A stretch of 64,000 nucleotides of DNA from Diphasiastrum complanatum. Taxonomy: Eukaryota; Streptophyta; Lycopodiopsida; Lycopodiales; Lycopodiaceae. A program made the position numbers and the translations under genes. The stretch is taken from contig CM055112.1 of NCBI GenBank assembly GCA_029204225.1, positions 26,984,118 through 27,048,117 on the forward strand. The letters are read 5' to 3'. Every line of letters begins with the position of its first letter. Positions within the stretch are counted from its first letter, which is position 1. The notes beneath the pieces are model-generated. The model ran no database searches, was not told the DNA's origin, and saw only the letters and a program-made list of their open reading frames with translations. Positions 10,748 to 24,227 of the stretch are shown here, piece after piece.

Positions 10748-11853
10748 GTGTTTCAGGTTATGAAAGGATCAATCATCTTTAGCAAGAATTTGGAAGCCAA
10801 TGATAGGCCTACCTCAAGTAACTATTCATTGTGGAAGGTGAGGATGGAGTCCTTATTGGAGATGAATGAGTTGATGGAGATTGTTGTAGGTTTGGAGGAG
10901 AGATCAGCAACTCAACAAGATCAAGTGAGGTATGACAAGAGAGCAAAGAAAGCTCTACACATGATTAAGATGAATGTTACCAATGAACTTCTCAAGGAGA
11001 TTGGTAAGTGCACATCATCTTTGGAGGCCTGGGAAGCTTCGAAGAAGCTTTATGAATCCAAGTCTACATCAAGAGTGCTTACTCTTAGGAGGCAAATCTT
11101 TCAAAGTTTGCAAAAGAAGGAAGAGAGTACTCATGCTTTTGTTTTGAGGGTTAAGGCATTCAATGATGAGTTAGCATGTATTGATGAAAGCATTAAGGAG
11201 GTAGAACTTGTTCAAGTTGTACTTAATGGCTTGTTGGATGATCATGCTAATCTTGTTCAAAGTTTTGCTATTCAAAAGACTTTGCCGTATTGTGGATTTG
11301 CAAGAGATCTTGGTGAATGAGGAGTATAAGCTTCAATCAAGAGGAGGTAGATCTACATCGACATCTCATTATGAAGAGGAGGCTATGTTCATCAAAGGCA
11401 AGTTCAAGGGCAAAGGAAAAGGCAAGTGGTCTAAAGGGCAAGATCAAGGTGAGACTTCCTCTTTTGGCAAAAAGAAAGATAAGTCTAAGTTGAAATGCTT
11501 TTATTGTGGAATCAAAGGGCATTTCGCAAATGAATGTTTGAAGAAGCAAAGAGATGAAGGTAGCAAGCAAATCAACTTTACTAACTAATGATGAGGATCT
11601 AGGTGGTGGTGATTCTCTTTTGATGTGTTCTTCAAGTCCAATATCAAGTGAAGGTGACAAAGATTCATGGTGGATTGATAGTGGAGCTAGTTCACACATG
11701 ACTAGTCACAAGGAGTTCTTTACTTCTTTGGTCACATGATGGAGCCAAGAAAGCAATTCACATGGCCAATGGTGGTGAGTGTGTGATTGAAGGTATTGGT
11801 TCAACTCCTATTTGTCTCTCTACTAATAGGAAATCAAGACTTGATGGTGTTCT
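10748..11853 (+). pseudogene. copia A gag and start of protease, broken
   Basis: The first frame (10748-11320) is a copia gag of the UBN2 type: SNYSLWKVRMESLLE, MIKMNVTNELLKEIGKC, RVLTLRRQIFQSLQ. A one-base loss near 11290, judged against copy D, moves it to another frame. That frame carries the CCHC zinc knuckle CFYCGIKGHFANEC (11496-11537). A second shift leads to the protease motif WWIDSGASSHM. The reading then stops at 11739 and is cut at 11853 by the next LTR. Integrase, RT and RNase H are missing. It would have made a capsid/nucleocapsid polyprotein in the cytoplasm. Confidence 0.85.
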
Positions 11854-12397
11854 TGTTGGATTTATCTCCTCTACTCTCCTTAATCCTATTTTAATCTGCC
11901 TCCATTCATGCTGCATTTTTACTCATGTTGTCGCACAGTCTGCATACTTACATGTTAAATAAGATAGGCGAAAACTCGACTGTTTGCATAAATACAAGTA
12001 AATTTCCATAGGCGAGAAAGACGAAAAGACCGACACTGTGTTTATACATGTGATTTGTGATAGGCCATCCTAGAAAAAGCGAAGACACCCTGTAAATCAA
12101 ATCCTAAGGAATTTCGTCAGAGTGTCGCATTTTTGCATCTTCACCAACGTTCATTTCAGCGAAGGCTGACGTCGCGGCCTTCTCATGCTCATCCCATGCA
12201 ACTATGCAATCAAATTTGACAATGACAACAGCCACCCACGATCTCCTATAGACAGCACATCTTCAGGGTTTATATGTACATTTTACATTCGGTATGAAGT
12301 TAGTGTGATAGAGTGATATTGCGTGTTCTTCTTCCGCCTCCCTACTTGGTGATTGCTTATGGTGAATGCATGATGTTGCATATCTGATTATTTGACA
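11854..12397 (+). mobile_element. copia B 5' LTR
   Basis: 544 bp from TGTTGGATTTATC to TTTGACA. It is followed without a gap by a primer-binding site, which fixes its 3' end. Its 5' end is the abrupt point where the protease of copy A stops. Confidence 0.75.
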
Positions 12398-12409
12398 TGG
12401 TATCAGAAC
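12398..12409 (+). other. primer-binding site of copia B
   Basis: TGGTATCAGAAC, one base from the plant initiator-Met tRNA site, immediately after the LTR. Confidence 0.85.
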
Positions 12410-12956
12410 TGTGATAGTCCTGTGTGCCTGGTCAGTGGATACAGCTTGTCACAGGCTCCACAATGAAGTGAAAAAGTTCTTCACGGAGGTGAAAGCTTGG
12501 AGAGACAAAAACGGTTGGAAGAAATTCTTCTTTGGTGTATTTTGCAGGTTTGGAGCTCAGAATCATCAAAAATTTCTAATTGTTGTGAAAAGCACACTCC
12601 CGAAGGCATCAGAAAGTCTAGGGCAGCATCAAACAGATTGAAAATCTGTTGAGTGGGGGAGATTTTTACAATGTTTCCTAGTTGTTGTGAAAAGTGCCAT
12701 TTGTGTGAGAGGTTTGCCAATAAATCTCTCATTTGTTTGTTTGGAATACCGCAAATCACACTGAGACAATGTCTAGTACCACCATTCAGAGTTAGGAGGC
12801 TTCATACTTTTCACATTACTGATCTATGTCTTTTGGACAATCACACATTTCAAAATCTTTGCAAAGAAGGTGCGGCGTAGCCGCCGCGCTGAAGTGGGAA
12901 ATCTAGAATATTTCCTCTGAAAGGTTTTATATTCCCTATACTTTTCATCTTGTCCG

Positions 12957-13204
12957 TACCAATATTGGACCGATGCGTCAGAGGTAAAAAAAACCAAGAG
13001 CAGTTGTACATCTGCATGTCATACCGATATCGCATATCAGTACCAATATCGGATCGACGCGCCAGAGGTAAAGAAAATCCAAAGTAGTCGTACATAAGTG
13101 CATCACACCGATATTGCTTATCCGTACCAATATCGGATCCACGCGTGAGAGCTAAAGAGAATCTTGAGCAGTCGTACACTCGCGCATCGTACCGATATCA
13201 GGTG
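12957..13204. repeat. 84-bp minisatellite, about three units, in copia B leader
   Basis: Units start at 12957, 13041 and 13125, each with TACCAATAT-GGA. The first two are exactly 84 bp and the third is nearly complete. Every unit also has ACCGATAT near its end, so the junctions contain near-palindromes of ATATCGG and CCGATAT. On the minus strand 84 = 28 codons gives a repetitive ORF, which I take as a by-product. It lies between the primer-binding site and gag. Confidence 0.9.
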
Positions 13205-13299
13205 TACAACCAAAAATATACAGTTCTGTGGTGTGATAAATTTCATGATCCAGACTCATCTATCCAACTCTAAGCGAGAGTCTCCTTAATGAGTCAAGC

Positions 13300-14100
13300 A
13301 AATTGGAAGGAGCCGACAACTATGCAGTTTGAAAATTTAAACTGATGGACATTTTGATGGAAAAGGAGCTATAAGAGATCGTGACAGGTGAAGAGACAAG
13401 GCCAGTGATTGAAAACGATCAGCGAGCATTTGACAGGAGAAAATGAAAGGCACAAAATGTCATCAACTTATCAGCTAGAGATGAAATGATTCCCTACATT
13501 TCAGATTCAGAAGGACCAAAAGAAACATGGGATACGTTGAAGGCATTGTTTGAGACCACAAACACATACACATTATGAATGGATGATGGTGCAACCATTG
13601 CCGATCACCTATTGAATGTTAAGGAGATCCATGCTCAATTAGTCATCATGGAGAGTGAGTTCAGGATCGTGAGATCATGCAATTGACATTGAATAGTTTG
13701 AGTGAGTCACATCATATGTTTGTGACAAGTATAGCCACCCGGGAAAATCTTCCAACCTATGAAGAGTTAGGTGGATTGCTTTTGCAAGATAAACAATGTC
13801 AAGAGAACTTGAGCTATCGCAATAGAGGATTTGATCAAGCTCTTGCAGTCAGAGGACATGGTGGCAGATTTGGTCGTGGAAGACACAAATCAAGAGGTGG
13901 AAACTCAAATCGTGGACTGTTCCAACAATTTCAAGAAAATCCCCCGAATCGAGACAATTGGAATTAAGGTCGAGGTCAAGGACGCGGCTATTCTAGGCAG
14001 AATAAACCTGGAAATTGTAGGTACTGCAACAAACCTAGCCATTGGGAGCGTGAATGCTTCAAGAAACAGAAGGAGATAGAACAAAGAAAAGACAAATGAC
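13300..14100 (+). pseudogene. copia B gag, degenerate
   Basis: Gag-like phrases recur in changing frames: AFDRRK, LSARDEMIPYI, ETWDTLKALFET, then ORF 13677-13967 with LNSLSESHHMFV and TYEELGGLLLQ and an Arg/Gly-rich stretch. A CCHC zinc knuckle, CRYCNKPSHWEREC, is at 14016-14057. Several stops and frameshifts separate these parts. The family is a different copia lineage from A and D. Confidence 0.75.
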
Positions 14101-14263
14101 AAGCGAGCAATAATACTGATCAACACCAATTTGATGATTATTATTATGAAGACAATTATACTAATCAACATCAATATGATGATGATCAATATGGTGATGA
14201 TATAGGTGAGAGTTCAAAATTGTTCATTACAACATTAATGACAAGTGATGAAGCCAAGGATAC

Positions 14264-16037
14264 ATTGATAGTGGTGCATCCAGGCACATGACTTCAAGGA
14301 AAGAGTGGTTTTCAGAACTCAAGGAAACTCACAATGGTGATGAAGTTGGACAAGCCAATGGCAAATTGCTATCTGTTAAAGGAGTTGGAGTGGTACCAAT
14401 GAAGTTAGCCAACAGGAAGATAAAGCGGATAAGCAATGTGCAATATGTACCTGGCTTAGCTAACAATTTACTATCTATTGGGACGATGGTTGATCAACAA
14501 CTCAAGGTTGAGTTTGATAGCGACAAATATCTTGTCAAAGATGTCAAGAATCACTACATAGTGATTGCTATAGGAGCTAGAGTCAATAGGAATAGACTCT
14601 ACAAATTGAATGCGAGATCTTTTACTCAAGCTATGATAAGCACTGTTGATAGTCGAAGTGACCTTTGGCATCAAAGGTTTGGTCATATTAGTGCTCAAAG
14701 CTTGCAAATCCTTAAAAGAGGTAATCTAGTTGTTGGATTGCCTGATATCTCTTTTGAAGGAAAAATTTGTGAGGGTTGCATTTTGGGAAAACAACATAGA
14801 GAGAGATTTTCCAAAGATGGAGCAAGAAGAGCCAATGGAATTCTTGATTTTGTTCATAGTGATCTGTGTGGACCAATACAAACTAGGTCCATTAGTAGTT
14901 GTTACTATTTCATTACATTCATTAATGACTACAGTAGACACATCTGGATTTATTTCATAAGCAAGAAATCTAATGCTTTTGCCAAGTTCAGAGAGTTCAA
15001 GGCTCTAGTTGAAAAACAAACAAGTTGTTATATTAAGACTCTCAGATCAAATGGTGGTGGTGAGTATTTTTCAACAGAGTTTATAAATTTTTGCAAGGAT
15101 CAGGGGATCAAGAGACAAACTACTGCACCCTATTCACCACAACAGAATGGAGTTGCAGAACAGAAAAATAGATCCATTGTGGAGATGGCTAGGGCAATGC
15201 TTAAGAGCAAGGGTTTGCCAAATACTTTTAGGGCAGAAGCATGCAACACAGCTACTCATATCTTGAATCGGTGTCCTACGAAGTCCGTGGAGGGTAAGAC
15301 ACCTTATGAAGCTTTTACTGGAAAGAAACCTAATGTTTCTCATTTATGAGTATTTGGTTGTGATGCTTACGTTCATGTGCCTGATGAAAAATGAAAGAAG
15401 CTAGATGCAAAAGTTGTTAAGTGTATTTTCCTTGGATATGATGAAAGAGCCAAGGCATACAAGATGTATGACACAGATGCACAAAAGATCGTGATTTCTA
15501 GAGATGCTACTTTTGATGAGATGGGTCAAAATGACCAAATAAAATTGACAATTGATTTCTTTGATGATAAAGCCAAAGTACAAGCGAAGAAAGAAGTTGG
15601 TGTTGATATGGAAGAGCCAATGAAAAAAGATAGGGCTAATAATGAGACTCCTAGGAGAGTGCTTAAGTGGTCTTTGTCAGTAACAGGTGATTCTAATAAG
15701 GGAGATACTCTCGAATCAAGTGAGCAGGGAGAGCTTAGGAGATCAAGCAGAAACAGCCCTAATGGGATCCATGTTAATGGCTCAAGAACCTAAAACTTTG
15801 AACGAAGCAAAGGAACACAAGGAGTGGCGTGCAGCTATGGAAACAGAAATGGAGGCTATATCGAAGAACAAAACATGGGATTTGGTTGAGCTACCTGATG
15901 GTAAGACGCTTATCACATGTAAGTGGATCTACAAGACAATATATGGAGCGGATGGGCAACTCAACAAGTACAAGGCATGACTAGTTGCAAGAGGTTTTAA
16001 GCATGGACTTTGAGGAGACCTTCGCACCTGTAGCCAA
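14264..16037 (+). pseudogene. copia B protease-integrase-RT start, broken
   Basis: Protease motif IDSGASRHM at 14264-14290 runs into a 353-codon frame ending 15349. This holds the pre-integrase domain (LWHQRFGHIS, CEGCILGKQHR) and the integrase core with HSDLCGP, TFINDYSR and GVAEQKNRS. Stops at about 15347 and 15391 interrupt the integrase end. The frame resumes (VKCIFLGYDERAKAYKMYD). RT begins in a new frame near 15790 (EWRAAMETEMEAI, TCKWIYKTIYGADG) and is cut after FAPVAK at 16037 by an LTR-like sequence. The integrase would insert element cDNA through its DDE triad. Confidence 0.88.
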
Positions 16038-16038
16038 A

Positions 16039-17090
<1,052 letters not shown>

Positions 17091-18112
17091 CACAATAAAA
17101 GTAATGTGCACACATTATTCTAGACTGCTCAGACTTCATAACTTGCCAAATCTATTTTAAAATATGAACTACATATTACATTTTGAAGTGATTTTTATCC
17201 TAAATGTTTAGTTGTTAGAGGTATTCCACACACTTCTAAAGCTAATGACACATCCATGCTCTATTGACTTTGTTTCGGCCATTATTTGTAGATCTATATG
17301 TTTATTCATTATGTGATGTTATGTTATATCATACCAAATTTCATAATGTGATGTTATGTAATCAACTTAAGCAACAGATTGACCAAGTTTGTGATGGGCC
17401 ATCAGGAGCAATGATAGTTGATCTCCCTCCTATGAAGCCAAAAGGCATTCAAGTGTAGCCACCTCAAGCCTCGACAATCAAAATAGAAAAGTATGTCATA
17501 CTTATTCAAGAGAGGGAGGTCGACAAGATTGTGAAAAATCCAGCAACTTCACACGTTTGGAGAACCACAACAATAATCTTCAAGAACACTAAGGTACACA
17601 ACCTTAGGCTTATAACTGAACAAGACTCCATATAGTGCACTCCTTCCATTAGCTCCATAACTCCATAAAGTTTTGCATGATGGAACATACACATGCACCA
17701 TAAAACTTGAAGAGACAAGACATAGCCAAATGTAACTTGTGGAACCATCAATAGTACATGCAAAGCAAGAAACACCTCCCTTGCTTATTGTTGGCTGATT
17801 CTGACGAATCCCCAAGATACTCGGACAGAGCAACTCAAGAGCACCTCTCACCTTAGACCGAGGAGATCTCTGAGAAGACGAGACTAATGAAGATTGAGAG
17901 CCGAGAAATACTAGCTAGGAAAGACATGCAAGAACTGTGTAAGCCTCATGGTGAATCCCGGAAGATGGAATGACTATGTAGGAACTAGTATTTCTAAACA
18001 AATGTAATAAATGCAAGTAGACCCCTCTTAAAGAAAGTAGAGTGAGCCACCTTTTGATGGTGACTGTGAAAGATTCAACTAGTTTCATCACATTTTGCAA
18101 TATTTCCATATT
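17091..18112. other. no gene recognised
   Basis: Short overlapping ORFs on the minus strand (17506-17851, 17915-18196) show no family motif. The sequence may be decayed retroelement. Confidence 0.4.
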
Positions 18113-18714
18113 TGGCATATTGAGGCCAAAACATGTTTTAGACTTAGAGGTTGACTTTTCAAAGTTCATTAGTCTAAATTTCATTTGAATAAACACTTTT
18201 TGAAAGTGTGGGAAAGATAGAATGCAAGTTTGAGTAGATTCAATTTGAATAAGTTGGGTACATTGAATCTAGACCCAAAACTGGTAGGGTTAGCATTTTG
18301 GCGGGAAAGCCAAGTGGCCAAATAGGGTTTTGACCTATTATAAAAGGATGTAACTCATGGAGAGAGTAATCTTCTCTCTTCTCTATATCATTTCATGCTT
18401 ATACATGGTTCTCTTGGGTTCTACTATCCATTGGTGCCCTATCTTGGTGATTGCTTGCAATTCTATGTGTAGAATGATCTATATTTGCTATTTTTGGATC
18501 CACGCGTGTGAAATACAGTAGCTTGCTGGTTTTGTATGGACAACAACAGTACATAATCATTTCATTCAAGTTTGATCAAGTTCTATTAGTGTTTGCATCT
18601 CAAATTGTGTGTAGATGCTGATTTTTCTACAGTGGTGAAATTGGTAGTGTATTTCTCTTTCTAACCAAAGATCATTCAAGTAGATTGGATCTTAAGGATC
18701 TGAAATCTTTAACG
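18113..18714 (+). mobile_element. copia D 5' LTR
   Basis: 602 bp from TGGCATATTGAGG to the primer-binding site. It aligns with the LTR of A at 10127-10731. TATA box TATAAAAG at 18339-18346, CT-rich downstream region, and a conserved TGATTTTTCTAC phrase near the end. The expected terminal CA reads CG here. Confidence 0.8.
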
Positions 18715-18726
18715 TGGTATCAGAGC
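18715..18726 (+). other. primer-binding site of copia D
   Basis: Perfect TGGTATCAGAGC (initiator-Met tRNA type), directly after the LTR. A 589-bp untranslated leader follows to 19315. Confidence 0.95.
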
Positions 18727-19315
18727 TTGTGTTTTAGGTTATGAAGGATGAAATTAGATCTGTCAATGATTTGGTGAAGATATCAAGTCTAGAGCATGCT
18801 AGAGAGGATTCTACACCAAAATCGAATTTTTTGCTTTTGTAGATTGGATCTTTTGTAGATCAAAACACTAAATAGGTCAATATACTTGTTCAATTCTGAT
18901 TTTTGAATTCACATACTGGATTTGGCCAATTTTTGGGTCATTAGTTCAACCTAAGTGGTGACTTATAGATTGCATATCAAATTTTCAGCATTTGCATGTA
19001 GATTTGGAATAGTCAATTTTTTTGTGATTTTGTCAAAACCCTAATTTTGATTGGATCTCTAGATAGTGAGGTTGCTGGACTTCATTTGAGTGTGTTTCAA
19101 TCTTAGGAAGTGGCAAAAGTCATTAGATTGAGGATAGATCATATGTTGATCAAGATTCCATGATTCTATGTGTTGATTTGCTTGGATAAGTGCTAGAAGA
19201 GAATTTGTGAGATAGTTTCAAATCTTGGTGATTTCTTTTGAAAGCATTTGTTGTTGTTCAAAGGAGTGCTTTGTGAATTAAAGCAGGTTGAAAGAGAAGA
19301 TCAGGTCATTGCTAC

Positions 19316-21778
19316 ATGGCAACCTCAATTGGAGTCATGTTGGAAGCCAATGATAGGCTTACCTCAAGTAACTATTCATTATGGAAAGTGAGGATGGAGT
19401 CACTTCTTGAGGTGAATTATGTTTTGGACATTGTTGTAGGTTTGGAAAAGAGACCAGCAACACAACAAGATCAATTGAGGTATGACAAGAGGGCCAAGAA
19501 GGCTCTACACATGATAAAGATGAATGTTACCAATGAACTTCTCAAGGAAGTTGGTAAGTGCACATCATCTTTGGAAGCTTAAAATTCATTGAAGAAGCTT
19601 TATGAATCCAAGTCTACTTCTAGAGTGTTGACTCTAAGAAGGCAAATCTTTTCTTGTTTGCAAAAGAATGAAGAAAGTCCAAGTACTTTTGTTTTGAGAA
19701 TGAAAGCATTGAATGATGAGTTAGCTTGCATAGATGAAAGTATTAAGGAAGGAAAGCTTATTCAAGTGATTCTTAACGGCTTGTTAGATGCTCATGCTAA
19801 GATTGTTCAAAGTATTGCTATTCAAAAGACTTTGCCAAGTTTGATGGATCTTCAAGAGATCTTGATCAATGAGGAATATAGGCTTCAAGCAAGAGGTGGA
19901 TCTACATCGACACTTCAAGAGGATGCTATGTTCACAAAGGGCAAATTCAAGGGCAAAACCAAAATCAAGTGGTCTAAAGGGCAAGATCAAGTGGATGCTT
20001 CTTCAAGTGGCAAAAAGAAGGATAGATCAAAGCTCAAGTGCTTCTATTGTGGCATCAAAGGACACTTTGCAAGTGAGTGCTACAAGAAGAAGAGAGATCA
20101 AGAAGACAAGCAAGGTAATCTTACTCTTGATGAGGATGGTTTGGATGTGCAAGATGCAAATGATGATGCTTTTGTGATGTCTTCATGTATGCTTGCTAAT
20201 GATGGAGATATAGATCCTTGGTGGATTGATAGTGGAGCAAGTTCACACATGACCTTTCACAAAGAGTACTTCACTTTTTTGTTGTCATATGGAGATGACA
20301 AGAGGGTGATCTACACGACCAATGATGGTGAGTGTGCAATCAAAGGGATTGGCACAATTCCTATTTCTCTCTCTACAAATAGGAATGTTCATTTGGAGGA
20401 TGTCTTGTTTGTTCCATCTATTATCAAGAATTTGCTTAGTGTGAGTCAAATGCTAAGTAAGGGCCTCAAGGTGGAGTTTGATGGAGATGCTTGTTTGATC
20501 AAAAGGAATGATGTCTTGATTGGAAAAGGTAAAAGGCAAGGGAAGTTGTTCAAACTTGATGCTTGTGTTATTGCTAACCAAGTTGGATGTGTTGCAAGGG
20601 AGCAAATTTCTATTCAAGAGGTTTGGCACAAAAGGATGGGACACCTCAACTTCAAGTCATTGGAGGTAATGGCAAGGAAGAAGGTTGTGATTGGCCTTCC
20701 AAGTTCCTTAAGTAATGACAAGCATGTTTGTGAGTCTTGTGCTTTGTCTAAGTCACATAGACTACCTTATACTAGATCTATTTCTAGATCTACAAAGCCT
20801 TTTCAACTTGTACATTCGGATATTCATGGATTTACTACAATTAGCAATAGTGGAGCTAAGATGTATGTAACATTCATTGATGATTTTAGTAGATTTTGTT
20901 GGATCTATCTACTAAAGAGCAAGGATGAAGTGTATGATGTCTTTGTCAAGTTCAAGAATGCAAGGGAGAACCAATTTTCCACAAAGATCAAGTGCTTGAG
21001 AGGTGACAATGGTGGTGAGTACATATCTAACAAGTTCAAGGCCTTTTGTGATGAGCATGGGATCAAGAGGGAGTATACAACATCAAGGACCCCACAACAA
21101 AATGGAGTGGCTGAAAGGAATAATAGGACTTTATGTGAAAGTGCTAAAGCTATGAGGTTAAGTGCTAATCTTGACAAACCATTTTGGGATCAAGCTTTGT
21201 TGTGTGCCAATTTCTTGTGCAATAGGTGGCCGAGTGCTATTTTGGATGGAAGGACACCTTTTGAGATGCTATTCAAGAGGAGGCCGAGTGTCAACTTTCT
21301 AAGAACTTTTGGATGCACATGCTATGTCAACATTACTCTTGATGATAGGACCAAGGAGGATCCATCTTCAAGAAGAGGTATTTTTTTTGGATATAGTGAG
21401 GTGAGTAAAGTCTACAAGGTTTACATTCCTTCTTCTAACAAAGTAATTGTTGGTAGAGATGTCATTTTTGATGAGGGAAACATTCCAAAGGTGTCTTCAA
21501 GCATGATTGATGGTAAAGTAGATGGATCTAACATTCTTGATGTTGATGAGAAGGATCCTACTTTGGATGGTGGTGATGATGGACCTTCATCAAGTCAAAA
21601 GCCAAGGAGAACATCAAGAGAAAGACAAGTACATTCAAGGCTCACATATGATCAAAAAGGTAAGCAAGTAGTTTCTGGAGATTATGTTGCTTTCCTAACC
21701 TCTTTGGATGAGCCTACAAGTGTAGATCAAGCAAGGAAAGAAGAGGAGTGGATCCAAGTAATGGATCTTGAGTATTGA
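19316..21778 (+). pseudogene. copia D gag-protease-integrase, one premature stop, RT lost
   Basis: One reading frame runs from 19316 to 21778, broken only by TAA at 19580-19582 after the first 88 codons. In order it holds gag (SNYSLWKVRMESLLEV, MIKMNVTNELLKEVGKC), the CCHC knuckle CFYCGIKGHFASEC (20039-20080), protease WWIDSGASSHM, the pre-integrase region (VWHKRMGHLNFKSLE, CESCALSKSHR), integrase core (HSDIHG, TFIDDFSRF, LRGDNGGEYISN, GVAERNNR) and the integrase C-terminal part (RGIFFGYSEVSKVYKVY). The usual linker to RT (EEWIQVMDLEY) ends at TGA 21776-21778. An intact copia polyprotein would continue for about 500 more codons of RT and RNase H. Confidence 0.92.
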
Positions 21779-22489
21779 TCTCTTATGAAGAGTGGAACAT
21801 CTTTTGGAAGATCTTCTTGTGTACATGGAGCTATGCAAGTGGATGGATGTTATCTTGCTGTAAAATCAAGTATTGGATCTGGAAAACAAAGTTTGTTCAA
21901 TGACTTTGATGATCAAGTTGAAGATCAAGAAATTGATCTCAAAGCGCTTCAACTAGTCAAAAGGGAAGCTGACAATTTGGAGCTAGTCAAGAGCATCAAA
22001 GGAGAGGTAATTGGCAAAGGAGTTATGAATCTATTTTTACAGCATATTGAAGACTCAAGTAAGGTCAAAGGAGCAGCAAGGAGGTGTTGTTCAAGTTTAC
22101 TTTACTTGTTCTATCTCATGTTTGAGCGATTTCATGTGGATGTGTGCAAATTGTCAAGATATGGTAAAACTAGCTACATTGGTGAGCATTGTTTTGATGT
22201 TGGATTTGTACTAGCATTCTTGGTTGATTTTGCTGATAAAAATGAAGCTATTGGAGGCTCATTATGTCACTCATTCATGGCCAAGTCATCAAGTGATGAT
22301 GGCATCTTATGGCAAGATGAAGATGGAGGCTCATTCATGGAGTATCATGGTGGATACAAGGCAACAAAGGACAAAGGAGGAGGAGACATGCAAGCAAAAG
22401 TTGATCACTCACATTTACTGTTTGTTTGTTGTATTTTCCAGAAAGTTCAGAGTTGGAAGCATGGTGGAATCATTTCATTTACATTCTAA
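21779..22489 (+). other. open stretch where copia D RT should be, origin unknown
   Basis: In the same frame as the polyprotein, an ORF of 234 codons (21785-22489) follows the stop. Its first 40 codons or so (SLMKSGTSFG) look like a decayed RT start. The remainder has no RT motif: no KARLVAKG, no YGLKQAPR, no YVDD. It contains Lys/Asp/Glu-rich and Cys-containing parts and two similar phrases around CTCATTCATGG. I do not recognise it. It may be filler captured during repair of a deletion. Confidence 0.4.
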
Positions 22490-22718
22490 TTGATTCTTCA
22501 TGTTCTAGTCACATCTTGATATGTAAAATTGAGGTAAGAAATAGTGAAGCATCCCAAGTGGACACTATTCTCTATATCAATTATGGTTGTTTCTATTTTG
22601 AGCATTATATGATCATTGAAAAGAGATCTATTCTTAGGAAGAAGATCATTCTTATGATAGATCAAAGTTCTATTGGCAAAAACTATGTTAGGAGCATTGG
22701 AAGCTAGGAAAGCGAGTT

Positions 22719-22916
22719 TTGAGGTACATCATTGGAACTCGAGATTTTGGCATATTGTATGAGGGATCATCACCTAATCTTTTTGGATTTTCATATTCGA
22801 ACTATGCTGGAGATGTAATGGATAGGAAATCCATTAGTGCTTATTGTATTTTCATAGGTGATGGAGCTATATCATGGATGTCAAAGAAACAAGCCACTAT
22901 CTCATTATTACATCCC
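22719..22916 (+). pseudogene. copia RNase H fragment
   Basis: RNase H landmarks RYIIGTRDFGILYEG, DRKSISAYCIFIGDGAISW and SKKQATIS are in frame. The fragment ends abruptly at about 22916, where an oppositely oriented integrase begins. It is probably the distal remnant of copy D. Confidence 0.8.
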
Positions 22917-24227
22917 TAGAAACAAATACTACATTGGTGGATGGATCATAAACTTTATAAGTTCTATGCTCATCAGGATAGCCAATGAAAATACATTTAT
23001 TTGTCCTAAGATCTAGCTTCTTACTAAGTTGTTTAGGAATGTGAACAAAATATATACAACCAAAGCTTTTTAAATGGCTAACACTAGACTTGTGTCCATG
23101 CCAAACTTCATAAGGAGTTTTGTTGTTGACGACTTTGGTGCTGGATTTGTTCTGCACGTAACAGGTTGTGGCATAGCTTCTGTCCAGAATTTTGTAGGTA
23201 GGTGTGCTTCATGTAGCATGGATCTGGTTGAGCTGAGAAGAATTCGATTCTTCCTTTCTGCAATCCCATTCTGTTGAGGTGAATAGGAAGTGGTGAACTA
23301 TCTTCGAATACCATGCTCAGCAATGTAGTCAGACATCTCATTAGAGATGTATTCACCGCCACCATCAGTTCAGAGTGCCTCCACTTTTGTAGATGTTTGT
23401 GTCTCAGCCATGCCCTTGAATCTCTTGAAGCATTCAAAGGCTTCAGATTTTTGCTTAATGAACATGACTGTAGACCATCTAGAATAATCATCTATGAAAG
23501 TGATACAATAACTTGCATCTCCTAATGACGGAGTTGGCATAGGACCACAGAGATCACTATGCACAAGATCCAATACATGCATTGTTTTGATGGAATGTGA
23601 TTTGGGAAACTTGCTTGTAGAGTGTTTACCATAGATGCATGATTCACAAAAGAAAGATTTCCTATCTAATGAAGAAGGGAAATTCAATCCATCAACTAAG
23701 TTATTACAATCCATATAGGAAAGTGAGTTTGTATTCACGTGTCCAAATCAACTATGCCACATAACAACATTGTCGTTTACATTTTCATTAGAGATAATAG
23801 CTAATGCAACTGAATTAGAGAGTACGTAAAGATTTTTTACTCTAGTGCATGTAGTCAGAGTAGTATCTTCCTCGAATATTGTACATTGTTCAGATGAGAA
23901 AGTAACAGTGTAGCCCTCATCAGTTATCTTAGAGACTGATAACAGGTTCTTTGATAGCTGAGGAACGTGAAGGACATTGGGAACACAAATAGATAGATCG
24001 TTGTTGAATGTGATTTTGACTGTTCCTCTGCATTCCACGCGTATGGTGCTTGAATCTCCGAGGTAGATGAATTGATCTCTGTTGTAAGCTGCATACTTGG
24101 TGAACCATTCCTTGCGAGATGTCATGTGTTGGGTAGCGCCGCTATCTAGGTACCAACTATGGGGCAATGGAGATAGAAGAACGCGAACGGAGAAGAGAGC
24201 AGGAATATTGTGGAACAGCTCTCCCAT
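22917..24227 (-). pseudogene. copia E protease-integrase, inverted
   Basis: Read on the minus strand from 24227: protease WYLDSGATQHMTSRKEWF and the protease C-terminal half (LHVPQLSKNLLSVSKI), a stop, then pre-integrase (CESCIYGKHSTSKF) and integrase core (LDLVHSDLCGPMPTPS, ITFIDDYSRW). A frameshift near 23370 leads to the GGEYIS and YSPQQNG region, and another to TPYEVWHGHKSSVSHLKSFG and IGYPDEHRTYKVYDP. It ends at 22917 against the forward RNase H. Gag and RT are absent. Confidence 0.85.

Noticed and set aside
12850-13179. Minus-strand ORF with a 28-residue repeat
   Set aside because: The 84-bp minisatellite has a length divisible by three, which keeps a frame open. There is no start context or family match, and the plus-strand element explains the region.
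12957-13204. Evenly spaced repeats suggestive of a CRISPR array
   Set aside because: Units are contiguous without unique spacers, in a plant retroelement leader.
17506-17851. Overlapping minus-strand ORFs of 89 and 100 codons
   Set aside because: No recognisable motif in either frame. They overlap each other and have no supporting context.
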